Assembly: GCA_014238335.1 (NCBI GenBank) | Contig: JABABI010000006.1 | Coordinates: 77,246 to 141,245, forward strand | Source of the DNA: Fuerstiella sp. | Lineage (GTDB): Bacteria; Planctomycetota; Planctomycetia; Planctomycetales; Planctomycetaceae | Length of the DNA stretch: 64,000 nt | Reading direction: 5' to 3' | Shown here: one piece after another, positions 53,716 through 63,518 of the stretch | How positions within the stretch are numbered: the stretch's first letter is position 1 | Layout: each line of letters opens with the position of its first letter | Made by a program: the position numbers and the translations under genes | The notes under the pieces: model-generated | Databases searched by the model: none | What the model saw: only the letters and a program-made list of their open reading frames with translations | Told to the model about the DNA's origin: nothing

Positions 53716-56700
53716 CTACTGGATGTGGATGAATTCGTTGGCGCATATCATCGTGTGAATGAGGTGCTGCCATGCTGCAGTTCTGTCGCTGCGGTCAGCA
53801 TCCTTCTGAGAAGAAGCACTATCCGTCAGATTTTCGAATGCGGCAACCAGCGTCGAGACTTCGGCACTGCGTGCAGGACGTCCGTACAAAGTTCGGTGAA
53901 GCCAGTCGACCTGCAGATCGAAGTCCCGCAATTGCTGTGAGACGTGTTCTGCCAGTGTCTGTGCCTGTGCCAGAACCAGCGGGTTGTTCATCAGAAATAA
54001 GGCCTGCTGCGCAACCATGGTCTGCGGCCGCTTAGCAACATGCTGACCGTTATTCGATACGTCAAAGATTGAAAACATCTCGTAACTGCGGACTCGAACC
54101 GAGGGCAGATAGACGGACCTTCTGAAGACTTTGTAAACCGCATCGTCGGGCGACATCGTCACGCGCTTCTTGTTTGCCGGCGTAAACAGCGTCCCGCCGA
54201 CAGTCCGGTCCAGTCTTCCGGAAACAACCAGCAATGAATCGCGAATCGCTTCTGCCTCCAGGCGCCGAATAGAATATTTACCGTGCAGTCGGTTGTCCGG
54301 ATCATGTCTGGCGGCAGAGGCATTGAATTGACTGCTTGCGCTATACGTGGCAGAATTCATGATCAGTTTGTGCAGGTGTTTGATCGACCAGTTGTTGGCG
54401 ACGAATTCACTGGCCAGCCAGTCCAGCAGTTCCGGATGCGATGGCTGTTCACCTCGTAAGCCGAAATTCGACGGCGTTCGGACCAGCCCCGTGCCGAAGT
54501 GATGCTGCCAGACTCGGTTCACCATCACTCGAGCCGTGAGCGGGTTTTGCGGGCTGGCAATCCAGTTCGCCAGTTGCAGTCTTCCATTCTGCTGCGGCGG
54601 TACGTCGATCGGCTTGAGTGCTTGTTTGAACGCCAGGGGCGTGCTGCGTTCAATTGGAATCTCGGCCAGTTTCAGATGACTTCCACGAATGTGAACGGGC
54701 AGGTTGACCGGAGTTGTGGCCGCGGCCGCCATGACACGCGTCGCCTGCAGTGACGTGTCTTCCAGCTGCTGAATCTGTAATCTGAGTTTTGCGATTCTGC
54801 GTGTCTGTTCCGCATTCAGTTTCGTGTCTTCCTTGAGTCCGTGAAAGGAGAACGCCGCACCGACGGCCCCGTCTTTGACGATGCCTTTGTCGGCAGACGT
54901 GCCAATCAAAACTCCAGCGGGACCGCCACTCTGTGCGTCAATCCTCGTCCGGACCCCCGTTTGATCGAAGTTCCAGTGAAGAACCGAAGTCGGCAAGTTC
55001 TGCGTTGTGGTGAGGCCTGGGAATGACTGATCCCTGTTGCGCGTGGCAAGACTCCGCATCTGCGCACTGTTGAGCGCCAAGTCATAGATTTTCACTTCGT
55101 CTACGTCGCCGATGAACTGCCACTGTTGTGATGCTTCGCGCCGCCCCACGCTGATCGTGTCAAAAGCAGATGTCGCCACGTTTGTTGCCGTGGCAGCGAC
55201 GAATCCATCCACGAACAACTCTAGTCGCCGGCTGTCGGCGTCAAACGTCAGAGCGATCTGGTGCCATTCGCCGAAGGATACGGGCTCTGCCGCCTGAATA
55301 ATTGTGTGAGGCCCGGAGCCGTGATTCCAGACGATGCGCGGTGTGCGCCCCCGGTCAAATCCCAGACTGTGTCCCTGATCTGCACCCTCGTAGGTTGCAG
55401 AAATGACAGCACCCAGGACTTGTGGCGCCACAATTCGTACCCATGCGGCCCATGTTGTCGATGACACTGACGGCAGTTTTCTGACGACAATGGCCTGTGA
55501 GGCTGCGTTCGCTGATGAGGTGGTGGAGGAGGTCGCCCCGCCCAGGTCGGAAAGCTGCTGTTGCAGGCGTTTCTTTTTCCGGTTGGATTCTGCGATGGCT
55601 GCCCGAGTTGCGACCGACGTCACATCGACTTCCAGCCATTCTGAGACTCCGTTTTCAGGACGGAGGACGTCGATGACCTGCGTACTGCGAAAGATGCCCG
55701 CCATCGCGTAGTAGTCTTGGGTCGTGACGGGATCGAACTTGTGGTCGTGGCAGCGGGCACAGCCGAAGGTCATTCCTAGAAATGTCTGACCGGTGACGTC
55801 CAGCTGTTCGTCCACAATATCAATCAAAAGTTTGTCCGTATCCACCTCGGCCAGCATCTTCGGCCCGAGCATCAGAAAACCCGTTGCGGTCAGCAGTTGT
55901 CGTCGTCGTTCCTCGTCTTCATGCTCTGTCATCAGGTCCCCGGCCAGTTGTTCACGGATGAACACATCGTACCGTTTATCTACGTTGAATGATCGGATGA
56001 CATAGTCACGATATCGCCACGCATTCGCGTGGGCGTAATTGATGTCGCCCCCGTTGGAATCGCTGTACCGAGCCAGATCGAGCCAGTGCCGCCCCCAGCG
56101 TTCGCCGTAATGGGGAGACTGCAGCAACCGTTCGACCAGGCGGTCCCTGGCATCGGGACGGTTGTCGTCCACGAATGCGCTGATCTCATCGAGCGATGGC
56201 GGCAGGCCCGTCAAATCGAACGTCGCCCGCCGCAGCAGGGCGTGTCTGTCCGCAGCGTCGTTCGGACTTATGCCGTGTTGACGAAGTCGGGCCAGAATGA
56301 ATCGATCGATGTCGTTGCGAACCCAGTGGTCAGTCCCGACATGCGGAACCACAATGGGTTTGACCGGTTGCAGTGACCAGAGTTTTCTTGTCAGCACGTC
56401 GAACGTGTTTGTGTCGACTGACCGACCGGGTTCGGCAATTCGAGAATCATAAGCACCATCGGCAATCCACTTTTCAAGAATATCGATGTCGCGTTCAGGC
56501 AACCTTCCGTCCGGCGGCATCTGCAACTCCGTGTCGGTATAACTGACGGCAGTCAACAGCAGGCTCTCGTGCGGCCGACCAGGAACAACCGCCGGGCCGG
56601 AATCTCCGCCAACCTTCCAGCCCGACTGACTATCCAGTACCAAACCGCCTTCAGCCGCTTTCGCATCATGGCTGTGGCAGGGGCAGCAGTGTTTCTTGAG

Positions 56701-56868
56701 CAGCGGGAGCACAGCCTCAGTGAAGTACGCGGAACGTGCCGTCGCCATATTTTTGGGCTCGTCCGCAGCGTACAGCCCTGGAGTGGCGTTCAGCAACAGA
56801 ACCAGCAGCGCCACGAGCCGTGTCCGGCGTCGAGGCCAATCTAATGAATCGCCCTGTTGCCAGCCCAT
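53716..56868 (-). CDS. PSD1/DUF1549-DUF1553 cytochrome with LamG insert
   Basis: About 1050 aa. Of three possible ATGs (56892, 56874, 56868), 56868 has GGAAGG at a suitable distance. A signal segment follows ([20 protein letters not shown]). Domains: PSCyt1 with heme site CCPCH in [16 protein letters not shown]1549 ([38 protein letters not shown]) with [13 protein letters not shown], a LamG-type jelly roll in the middle ([42 protein letters not shown]) and DUF1553 ([20 protein letters not shown]). It is a paralogue of the gene at 29.9 kb, with a different glycan-binding-like insert. No DUF1501 gene is adjacent. Confidence 0.92.
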   Translation of the reverse strand: MGWQQGDSLDWPRRRTRLVALLVLLLNATPGLYAADEPKNMATARSAYFTEAVLPLLKKHCCPCHSHDAKAAEGGLVLDSQSGWKVGGDSGPAVVPGRPHESLLLTAVSYTDTELQMPPDGRLPERDIDILEKWIADGAYDSRIAEPGRSVDTNTFDVLTRKLWSLQPVKPIVVPHVGTDHWVRNDIDRFILARLRQHGISPNDAADRHALLRRATFDLTGLPPSLDEISAFVDDNRPDARDRLVERLLQSPHYGERWGRHWLDLARYSDSNGGDINYAHANAWRYRDYVIRSFNVDKRYDVFIREQLAGDLMTEHEDEERRRQLLTATGFLMLGPKMLAEVDTDKLLIDIVDEQLDVTGQTFLGMTFGCARCHDHKFDPVTTQDYYAMAGIFRSTQVIDVLRPENGVSEWLEVDVTSVATRAAIAESNRKKKRLQQQLSDLGGATSSTTSSANAASQAIVVRKLPSVSSTTWAAWVRIVAPQVLGAVISATYEGADQGHSLGFDRGRTPRIVWNHGSGPHTIIQAAEPVSFGEWHQIALTFDADSRRLELFVDGFVAATATNVATSAFDTISVGRREASQQWQFIGDVDEVKIYDLALNSAQMRSLATRNRDQSFPGLTTTQNLPTSVLHWNFDQTGVRTRIDAQSGGPAGVLIGTSADKGIVKDGAVGAAFSFHGLKEDTKLNAEQTRRIAKLRLQIQQLEDTSLQATRVMAAAATTPVNLPVHIRGSHLKLAEIPIERSTPLAFKQALKPIDVPPQQNGRLQLANWIASPQNPLTARVMVNRVWQHHFGTGLVRTPSNFGLRGEQPSHPELLDWLASEFVANNWSIKHLHKLIMNSATYSASSQFNASAARHDPDNRLHGKYSIRRLEAEAIRDSLLVVSGRLDRTVGGTLFTPANKKRVTMSPDDAVYKVFRRSVYLPSVRVRSYEMFSIFDVSNNGQHVAKRPQTMVAQQALFLMNNPLVLAQAQTLAEHVSQQLRDFDLQVDWLHRTLYGRPARSAEVSTLVAAFENLTDSASSQKDADRSDRTAAWQHLIHTMICANEFIHIQ

Positions 56869-57053
56869 AGAAACCATCCTTCCATTTGGCATAGTTTACC
56901 CAATGGCCGAGGCAATGTTAGACTGTTCTATTGTGAAAAACTGTTGCTGCCAGGTCCTGTGATGCAACCAGCGAATACACGTTCTGTCAACTCCAATGGC
57001 GTCTCGTGCTGCCATTCTCGTTTCTTCTAACAATTCCGTCGTGTGTGATCATC

Positions 57054-58469
57054 ATGTATCGAATGCTGCCTGTCATCGTTGCTGCCAGTGTTTCCGTCGT
57101 CAGCCTTCGCGCGGACGCACAGCCCAACGTACTGATCATTATGGCGGATGACTGCACGTTTAACGATCTGCCTCTGTACGGAGGACGGAATGCCCGGACG
57201 CCCAATATCGACGCGCTGGCAGCTCAGGGGCTGACATTCAATCGGGCCTATCTGAGTTCTGCAATGTGCCAGCCCTGCCGAGCGGAACTGTTTACTGGTC
57301 AGTATCCGATGCAAAATGGCTGCGCTTGGAACCACTCCGCCAGCCGCGATTCGGTCAAAAGCATGCCGCATCATTTACGGAAGCGCGGTTATCGCGTTGG
57401 TATTGCGGGCAAAGTGCATGTGAAGCCGGATGAAGTCTTCCCCTTCGAAAAAGTTAAGGGATTTGACCCCAACTGTGTCCGTAATCCGACTCAGCCACAT
57501 AATGTCGCACAGGTGACAGAATTTATCTCTCGCGAAGCAGGCCCCTTCTGTCTGGTCGTGGCTCTGGTTGAACCGCACGTGCCGTGGGTGATGGGCGATG
57601 CTTCCGCGTACCCACCGAAGAAAATAAAACTGCCGCCCAACATTGCTGACACCCAGCGAACTCGTGAAGACTTTGGCCGCTATCTGGCGGAAATCACGTA
57701 CATGGACAATCAGGTCGGACAGCTTCTGCGTGCGCTGAATGAAAGCGGCAAGGCCGACGACACCCTGGTGCTGTTTACATCTGAGCAGGGTTCGCAGTTC
57801 CCTGGCTGCAAGTGGACGAACTGGGATACAGGACTGCACACAGCACTAATCGCTCGCTGGCCAGGAAAAGTGGCTGTCGGCAAGCGCACCGACGCACTTG
57901 TGCAATACTGCGATGTCCTGCCGACACTGATTGACTTAAGCGGCGGCAGCCCGGCATCTGAGCAATTCAACGGCTCAAGTTTTCGCACTGTTCTGGAAGG
58001 CCGCAGCGACCAGCATCGCAAGTATGTTTACGGAATGCACAACAACCTGCCCGAGGGCCCGGCCTATCCAATTCGTACGATTACGGACGGTGAATATCGA
58101 TACATCCGAAACCTGACGCCAGGCGAGCTGTACATCGAAAAACATCTGATGGGAACGCGCGGCACCGGCGCCTTGAACAATCCGTACTGGGGCACATGGA
58201 CCTGGGATACTCAGCAGAATCCTGCCACGTATCACCTGGTGAAGCGTTACATGCTGCGTCCTGCCGAGCAGCTGTATCACACGGCCGAAGATCGCTACGA
58301 AATGAACAACCTTGCGAGTGATGCCGGACAGGCCGAACGCAAACAGCGCCTTGCCAAAGCACTCGAAGAATGGATGGTGTTACAGGACGACCCGGGCGTG
58401 AACCAGGATACTCAGACATCGCTGCAGTCGGCTCGTCGCGGTCAACACCGGTATTATCCGGGCAGGTAG
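57054..58469 (+). CDS. Sulfatase (heparan-sulfatase-like group)
   Basis: A 471-aa type I sulfatase from ATG 57054 (ATG 57063 is also possible), with a signal peptide (MLPVIVAASVSVVSLRADA). IIMADDCTFNDLPLYGG gives the metal Asp pair, and CQPCR (Cys72 in this numbering) in AMCQPCRAELFTGQYP is the formylglycine motif C-x-P-x-R. VGIAGKVHVKPDEVFPFEKV replaces the common GKWHL with GKVHV, which occurs in the heparan N-sulfatase/idursulfase-type branch. VLFTSEQGSQFPGCKWTNWD completes the site. It stands alone, divergent from the PSD1 gene. Confidence 0.91.
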   Translation: MYRMLPVIVAASVSVVSLRADAQPNVLIIMADDCTFNDLPLYGGRNARTPNIDALAAQGLTFNRAYLSSAMCQPCRAELFTGQYPMQNGCAWNHSASRDSVKSMPHHLRKRGYRVGIAGKVHVKPDEVFPFEKVKGFDPNCVRNPTQPHNVAQVTEFISREAGPFCLVVALVEPHVPWVMGDASAYPPKKIKLPPNIADTQRTREDFGRYLAEITYMDNQVGQLLRALNESGKADDTLVLFTSEQGSQFPGCKWTNWDTGLHTALIARWPGKVAVGKRTDALVQYCDVLPTLIDLSGGSPASEQFNGSSFRTVLEGRSDQHRKYVYGMHNNLPEGPAYPIRTITDGEYRYIRNLTPGELYIEKHLMGTRGTGALNNPYWGTWTWDTQQNPATYHLVKRYMLRPAEQLYHTAEDRYEMNNLASDAGQAERKQRLAKALEEWMVLQDDPGVNQDTQTSLQSARRGQHRYYPGR

Positions 58470-58526
58470 TCCATTTTCGCAGTCGCCCCGTGCTGTGCGG
58501 TGAGAACGCCATCGGACAGCATGAGA

Positions 58527-59735
58527 TCACTGCGTGCCAGGGCGCTGGTTGCTCGCGTGCAGTGCTTTCAACACGAGTGCCAGATGGGCCGGCAGCCAAT
58601 CCAGTGTCGTCGCGACTCCGTGCCCCAACAGCGCCTCTTCGATCGGCGATCCCAGCGCAGTTGTGCGTCCGCACGGCTCATATTGCACCAGTAGATTCCG
58701 CCCATCGTCATGGCAGCGAGTTCCCGTCTTCCAGCGAGCACACGTGTCACGAAATTTCGGCGGCACGATAAACCGTGTATCCAAACCGTGTTCCGGTGTG
58801 GTCAGACCTGCTTCCAGAATGGCGGCGACCGCTCGATTCTCCTGCATCGATGTCGGTGTAGGCACATCGGTACCGGCGATACCAAATGCCTGCACCCAAT
58901 CGCCGTACTTTGCCGTCAGCGTATCCGTCAGACTATGAGCCGGAAACATTGGCTGTGCGCGATGTGCATCGCCTTCGTCGGCGCTCCTGTGGTGCAGGAT
59001 CTGCAGCAGGGTTCGGTAGCCATTGGTGTCCCATCCGTATCGTACGGGAGTACCAAACGCGACAAAGATGACAGACTTCGCCCATGGATGTGGCGACCGT
59101 CCGGAGTTGAGAATCTGCCGGGCTCGGGCCCAGTGCTCTGCGTCCTGATCACCGGCGGCCGCAAAGAACTTCGCGACGGCACCCCGGTCGTTCGCCAGCA
59201 GGTTGCTGAGAATAGCAAACGCATTACCGGCATGTGAATGTCCCCAGAACAGAACTGTTTCCTCTGGTGTCAGTTGCATGTCGTCCAGATAACAAAGCAG
59301 CCTCGCGGCCAGGTCCGCTCGCGCGAGATGATTATTCTGCCCCGTCCATGTTGGCTGCAACAGTCGTACAATCGGATCGCCACCGACGAACTGTTGCAAG
59401 GCGGCGCAGTATTCCGGCGTGTAATTGCCGACATCGTTAGCCAGACCATCGACCACCAATTTCATTTTTTCCCTGAGTACGTCGGCCAGCGTCAGTAGTG
59501 GGGTCTTCAGCGGTCCGGATTTTCTTGCGAAGGTTCGCAGCACTGCGGAAATGCCGAACGGGTCGTTGCCCATAAACGTGCCGTGAACCAGAACCGCCTC
59601 ACGCACTCCCAGTTGCAAATGCAGCTGAGAAAAATCGACACCGTCGCCGTCTGTGACCCGAAGCCGGTGAAACGAGAGAGGCAACGATGGATCTGTCGGA
59701 TACGATTGATGGCGAAACTGGTTTCGTGGGGGCAT
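58527..59735 (-). CDS. Alpha/beta-hydrolase family protein
   Basis: A 402-aa protein. The oxyanion-hole region is AVLVHGTFMGND (about 47-58), and the nucleophile elbow GHSHAGNAF gives Ser167 (G-x-S-x-G). A catalytic Asp/His pair is expected in the second half but is not certain. No signal peptide is seen, so it is probably cytoplasmic. Esterase, lipase or other hydrolase activity cannot be narrowed. It converges on the sulfatase gene 57 bp away. Confidence 0.75.
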   Translation of the reverse strand: MPPRNQFRHQSYPTDPSLPLSFHRLRVTDGDGVDFSQLHLQLGVREAVLVHGTFMGNDPFGISAVLRTFARKSGPLKTPLLTLADVLREKMKLVVDGLANDVGNYTPEYCAALQQFVGGDPIVRLLQPTWTGQNNHLARADLAARLLCYLDDMQLTPEETVLFWGHSHAGNAFAILSNLLANDRGAVAKFFAAAGDQDAEHWARARQILNSGRSPHPWAKSVIFVAFGTPVRYGWDTNGYRTLLQILHHRSADEGDAHRAQPMFPAHSLTDTLTAKYGDWVQAFGIAGTDVPTPTSMQENRAVAAILEAGLTTPEHGLDTRFIVPPKFRDTCARWKTGTRCHDDGRNLLVQYEPCGRTTALGSPIEEALLGHGVATTLDWLPAHLALVLKALHASNQRPGTQ

Positions 59736-59835
59736 CTGGCTGCTCGTCCGGAAACAGCAAAGGGTCGGGAGTCATATTCGGCCGAAGTCTAATTCCAATC
59801 ATACAATGTTCGTGCAAAAAAGACTGCTGACCGTC

Positions 59836-61425
59836 TTACCCGCTATTTATGCACGAACGTTTGTTTTTCGGCGGTGAGGCTGACAGGACAGCTATGCCGG
59901 CAAGTGCGGGAAGAACAAGGAACAACCACAACGCTGGTTCGTAGCTGCCGGAAAGATCGTGAGCCAAAGCCGGAGGCACAGGTCCCAGCGCAGCAGCCAG
60001 CACCATGATGGACATCGACATCCCCTGAATGGCTCCCTGATGTTTGCGGCCGAAGAAGTTGATCCACACAATGCAGCCGGCACTGCGAATGATTCCGCCA
60101 TGAAGCCCCAACAGTGCCGAGTAGACTGTAATCCAGCCCGCCGATGGCAGAAATATCAGCAGAAGAATCGCAAATATCTCGAGCACCATGGAACACGCCA
60201 GCACATATCTCGCCTGCGTCCGATCGATCAGGTAGCCAGCGATCAACGCTGATACTGTCGCCGCCCCCGCCTGTATGCCCAGACTACCGAGGGCCAGCGA
60301 ACGGGAAACCCCATGTTCCGCAACGATTGAAACCTGATGGAACATCAGGCCCGTGCCAACCAGCGACACTGTTGCCACCACGCTGGCTATTTTCCAGAAG
60401 GCCGAACAGCGCAAAGTTTCCCGTACAGTGAATGATTCGTCATCGGTTCCGATGACGGGTGATCGGCTCGTCGCTGTTGTGTGGTTTTCTGGTCCACCGC
60501 CAGTGATTTTTGAACTGTCGTCACTTTTCCCGGCAGACGAAACACCATCGTGCGCATCGTCCGGAAACAGACCGTCAGGCAGTAGCCCCAGCGGTTCGGG
60601 GCGGTCACGCAGCAACAGAGCCGCAGGCAAAACGAGTGTCACGATGACGGTCCCACCAAGCACCAGCCAGGTATCTCGCCAGCCGCAGGATCCGATCAGA
60701 AAATTGTTCAGCTGCGGAATGATCAGTACGGAAGCCGTGCCGCCGACAGCACAGATTCCGGCCGCACGCCCCCGATACGTGTGAAACCATTCGCCAACGA
60801 TCCAGTTTGCGATCAGGGTCAAAGATCCCTGGCCCAGGCACCGGATCATCGTGAACCCAGCGTACAAGCCTACGGCGCCAGTCAGATTTGACATCCAGGT
60901 ACATGCCAGTCCCAGCGCCGTTGCCACAATGGGCAGGATGAGTCGAGCACCAAAGCGGTCCACCAACCGGCCAATAAATGGCAGCGTGCATCCGCCAATC
61001 AATGTTGCGGTCATGTACGCGATTGAATAATTCGTCCGGTCGATTCCCAGATCGTACAGCATCGGATCGACAAACGCCGCGACAGAAAACGATTGCCCGG
61101 GTGCTGACATGAAAGTCGTGGCAGCGGCAATTGCCAACATCAGCCAGGCAGGGTGAAACCCAGGGCGCCGGGTGGTCTGTCTTGAAGGTTTTGTACGATG
61201 TTGCGGCTGAGGAAGAGGTAAGGTCGAAACGGACAACGATGAGCCAGACGGATGGAAGGAAGGATGAAGTCTGCGACGCTTAGGAAGGATTGCAACTGCA
61301 ACACCCGGCTCGCGGACGAATCTATGGTTCTTCGGCACAGTGCCACCTTCCCCAAGTGACACGGTCACGTCAATTGCGGTTCGAGGCACTCGGCGGAATG
61401 TCCCGGAACCGGGACGAATGAACAC
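59836..61425 (-). CDS. MFS transporter (oxalate/formate-antiporter-like)
   Basis: Up to 529 aa, with the first helix starting near residue 92 (HPAWLMLAIAAATTFMSAPG), so the true start may lie well inside the open frame. About 12 transmembrane segments are present. Motif A of MFS is seen as GRLVDRFGAR after TM2. The order RTNYSIAYMTATLIGGCTLP, RCLGQGSLTLIANWIVGEWF and RGRAAGICAVGGTASVLIIP resembles the monocarboxylate/oxalate-formate antiporter branch. A hydrophilic loop at the middle (roughly 290-330) links two six-helix halves. The substrate is not determined. Confidence 0.82.
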   Translation of the reverse strand: MFIRPGSGTFRRVPRTAIDVTVSLGEGGTVPKNHRFVREPGVAVAILPKRRRLHPSFHPSGSSLSVSTLPLPQPQHRTKPSRQTTRRPGFHPAWLMLAIAAATTFMSAPGQSFSVAAFVDPMLYDLGIDRTNYSIAYMTATLIGGCTLPFIGRLVDRFGARLILPIVATALGLACTWMSNLTGAVGLYAGFTMIRCLGQGSLTLIANWIVGEWFHTYRGRAAGICAVGGTASVLIIPQLNNFLIGSCGWRDTWLVLGGTVIVTLVLPAALLLRDRPEPLGLLPDGLFPDDAHDGVSSAGKSDDSSKITGGGPENHTTATSRSPVIGTDDESFTVRETLRCSAFWKIASVVATVSLVGTGLMFHQVSIVAEHGVSRSLALGSLGIQAGAATVSALIAGYLIDRTQARYVLACSMVLEIFAILLLIFLPSAGWITVYSALLGLHGGIIRSAGCIVWINFFGRKHQGAIQGMSMSIMVLAAALGPVPPALAHDLSGSYEPALWLFLVLPALAGIAVLSASPPKNKRSCINSG

Positions 61426-61642
61426 TGCAATACGAAACCGTATCGCCAGCGTTGACTGTCAATCTCCCATGTGTGGCGTCCGTTCATATTCCGGCATTAA
61501 TGGGGAACACGTGGTGTTCAACCGCAGCGTGAACAGTCATTGGAGCATATTCACGAAACCACGTGGCTCGTGAGACGGACACATCGCTGGCCCGAAAAGG
61601 TTTTGCCGCCGTGAATCAGCGTAACACGGGGTAGCGACCACT

Positions 61643-63364
61643 TCACGCCACAGCCACAATGACCATCAGCACCAACAATGCCAGCAACACACCATCTGCC
61701 GGCGAAAAATGGTCGGATCGGGCGGTACGACGGAGGTATTCCAGAAGTCTACCTGTCGCGCAGGCGTAGCGGCAGTAGGCCATTGGAACCGCGCTGGAAA
61801 CCATTATTGAGACGACGGCCAGTACGATGCTGCTGGTGCCGGCGACGTACCAGATGTAAGCATTGAAGGGTTCCCACGCCGCCAGATTCCAGTCGAGTTT
61901 CAGCAGTGTCACGACGACAGCGGACCCCAACGTTATCCCTGGCAGCCACTTCATTCGCCGCAGCCACCGGACGCCGTTCTTCCATCGGACGCCACGTCGT
62001 ACTAATTGCTGAATGGCTCCGTGAGGGCAAATGTGACTGCAGTACAGATTGCGTTTGGTGGTCACCGGAAGAATGAAGCTGATGACGAGCACAGCGGCCA
62101 TTCCCGGAGCCAGTCGCCATGCGAAACCCTGTGCCGCCCAACCCGTAACGACGGCCAGAGAAATTAGATTTCCCGTGACCAGACCGAAGTAGCCGGCAAG
62201 CATCACGTTCCAGCCGATTCGAACCCGTCGAGAACCTCGCAGTCTAGTCATACCAATCACGATGGCTCCGAACAGCACAAATGCGGTGCTGGTGTCGTGG
62301 CGGGTCCAGTGTATCTTAACACGTTGAATCTGGGTCGCCGCGGCCGACTGTCGTTCTTCGTATTGACGAGCTGCGGTAACAATGGTCTCGGCAACCGCCA
62401 CACTTGTCATTGTTGCGCCGGAAACACCTTCAACCTGTTCTTCTTCAAGGTCCAGCGTTGCCAGTTGCTGAAGTCTTTTCTCCCGAAATGTCTGCCAGAA
62501 CCAGGGCTCGTCGTTCAGGTAGTTGACGTACGGTTTGTTATCATAGGTCCGTCGCAGAGACAGCTGTTGAGTGCGACCGTCAGCGTCAAGGGCCATGATC
62601 ACCTCGCTCGGTCCCTGATATCCGGCTACCGAGTCGGCCAGTGGGCCTGTGCGAATGAGACGTCCGATTTCGATACCAGCGGCATCGACAATCTGTGCTT
62701 CGACGCTATCGAGCGGAATGATTGTCAGGTCGACTGGTGTGTCGAACACAGATTTAAGGTCTGCTGCATTCAGATCGTCCGGAAACCGCAACGACGGTTT
62801 TTCGCTGCCGAGTCGTACGGCAATCGCTTCCGCAATCGCGAGACCTGTCAGAGTCGCACCGCTGGTCGCGTCGACGTCAGTGAAACCGTCAGGGTCGCCC
62901 AGCGTCCAACCGTTGAACTGAGGAAAGAAAAACTCGTCCTTCCGGATGGCGCCGACGTGTTCCGGTGTGTCGTCGCTGCTGACGAGTTTCGCCGCAATAA
63001 CCTGCAGCTGTTCATTCAGGATCAACAGAACGTTGCTCGGGCCACGATAGCCAATAACGTGGGCTGCGTCAGGCAGGGTCAACGCTGCGAATCCTGCGGC
63101 GTTTTCGTTCACGTCACGCAACTCCCACAGACCACTACCCAGGAAGTTGGCTTCGGCGACGTTCTCTGTGACGTCAGAGATCAGTTTCACGTCGACGTCA
63201 AATATTGAGACCGCTGTTTGCTCTGCGGTACGGCGTCGATCATCGACTCGCACCAAAATGGCAAGGCAAATTACCCCGACACATCGAACCAGCGTGGCCA
63301 ATGTCGGTCGCCAGGGGCTGTTACGCTGGACAGAAGGATCAATGATTGGCAAGTCTGACATCAA
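61643..63364 (-). CDS. NosR-like membrane protein with two FMN-binding domains
   Basis: A 573-aa protein. An N-terminal helix (about 25-40) is followed by two periplasmic FMN-binding domains, each with a covalent-flavinylation motif S-G-A-T-x-T: SGATLT (168-173) and SGATMT (315-320). The C-terminal part has about five transmembrane segments with paired Cys sites: YCSHICPHG (Cys442, Cys446) and YCRYACATG (Cys531, Cys535), the C-x-x-x-C form of NosR/RnfG-like proteins. The second lacks the usual Pro. It would pass electrons across the membrane. Flavinylation needs ApbE, not seen here. No nos gene is nearby, so the partner is unknown. Confidence 0.85.
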   Translation of the reverse strand: MMSDLPIIDPSVQRNSPWRPTLATLVRCVGVICLAILVRVDDRRRTAEQTAVSIFDVDVKLISDVTENVAEANFLGSGLWELRDVNENAAGFAALTLPDAAHVIGYRGPSNVLLILNEQLQVIAAKLVSSDDTPEHVGAIRKDEFFFPQFNGWTLGDPDGFTDVDATSGATLTGLAIAEAIAVRLGSEKPSLRFPDDLNAADLKSVFDTPVDLTIIPLDSVEAQIVDAAGIEIGRLIRTGPLADSVAGYQGPSEVIMALDADGRTQQLSLRRTYDNKPYVNYLNDEPWFWQTFREKRLQQLATLDLEEEQVEGVSGATMTSVAVAETIVTAARQYEERQSAAATQIQRVKIHWTRHDTSTAFVLFGAIVIGMTRLRGSRRVRIGWNVMLAGYFGLVTGNLISLAVVTGWAAQGFAWRLAPGMAAVLVISFILPVTTKRNLYCSHICPHGAIQQLVRRGVRWKNGVRWLRRMKWLPGITLGSAVVVTLLKLDWNLAAWEPFNAYIWYVAGTSSIVLAVVSIMVSSAVPMAYCRYACATGRLLEYLRRTARSDHFSPADGVLLALLVLMVIVAVA

Positions 63365-63444
63365 TGAGCAAGCAATTCAGCGGTCAGACCTGTGTTATTT
63401 CCCAGTGGAAGTCGAATGCTGTGTCAGTCGTGCAATGTGGTGTT

Positions 63445-63495
63445 GTGTGCCACTGGCTCTGCCAGTGTTCTTATGAGCCTTCAGGCAGTGGCACC
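63445..63495. repeat. Dyad repeat related to 15.9 kb
   Basis: GTGTGCCACTGG then CTCTGCCAGTGTTC (63445-63470) is followed by CAGGCAGTGGCACC (63482-63495). GTGCCACTG and CAGTGGCAC are exact reverse complements and can pair. The first half nearly matches 15870-15890. It lies between the NosR-like and aroE genes. Confidence 0.55.
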
Positions 63496-63518
63496 CCATA
63501 AGGCGGACTGACGCCGGA

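Noticed and set aside
62297..63208. 303-aa open frame on the plus strand
   Set aside because: It is antisense to the double FMN-binding protein, which has both flavinylation motifs.
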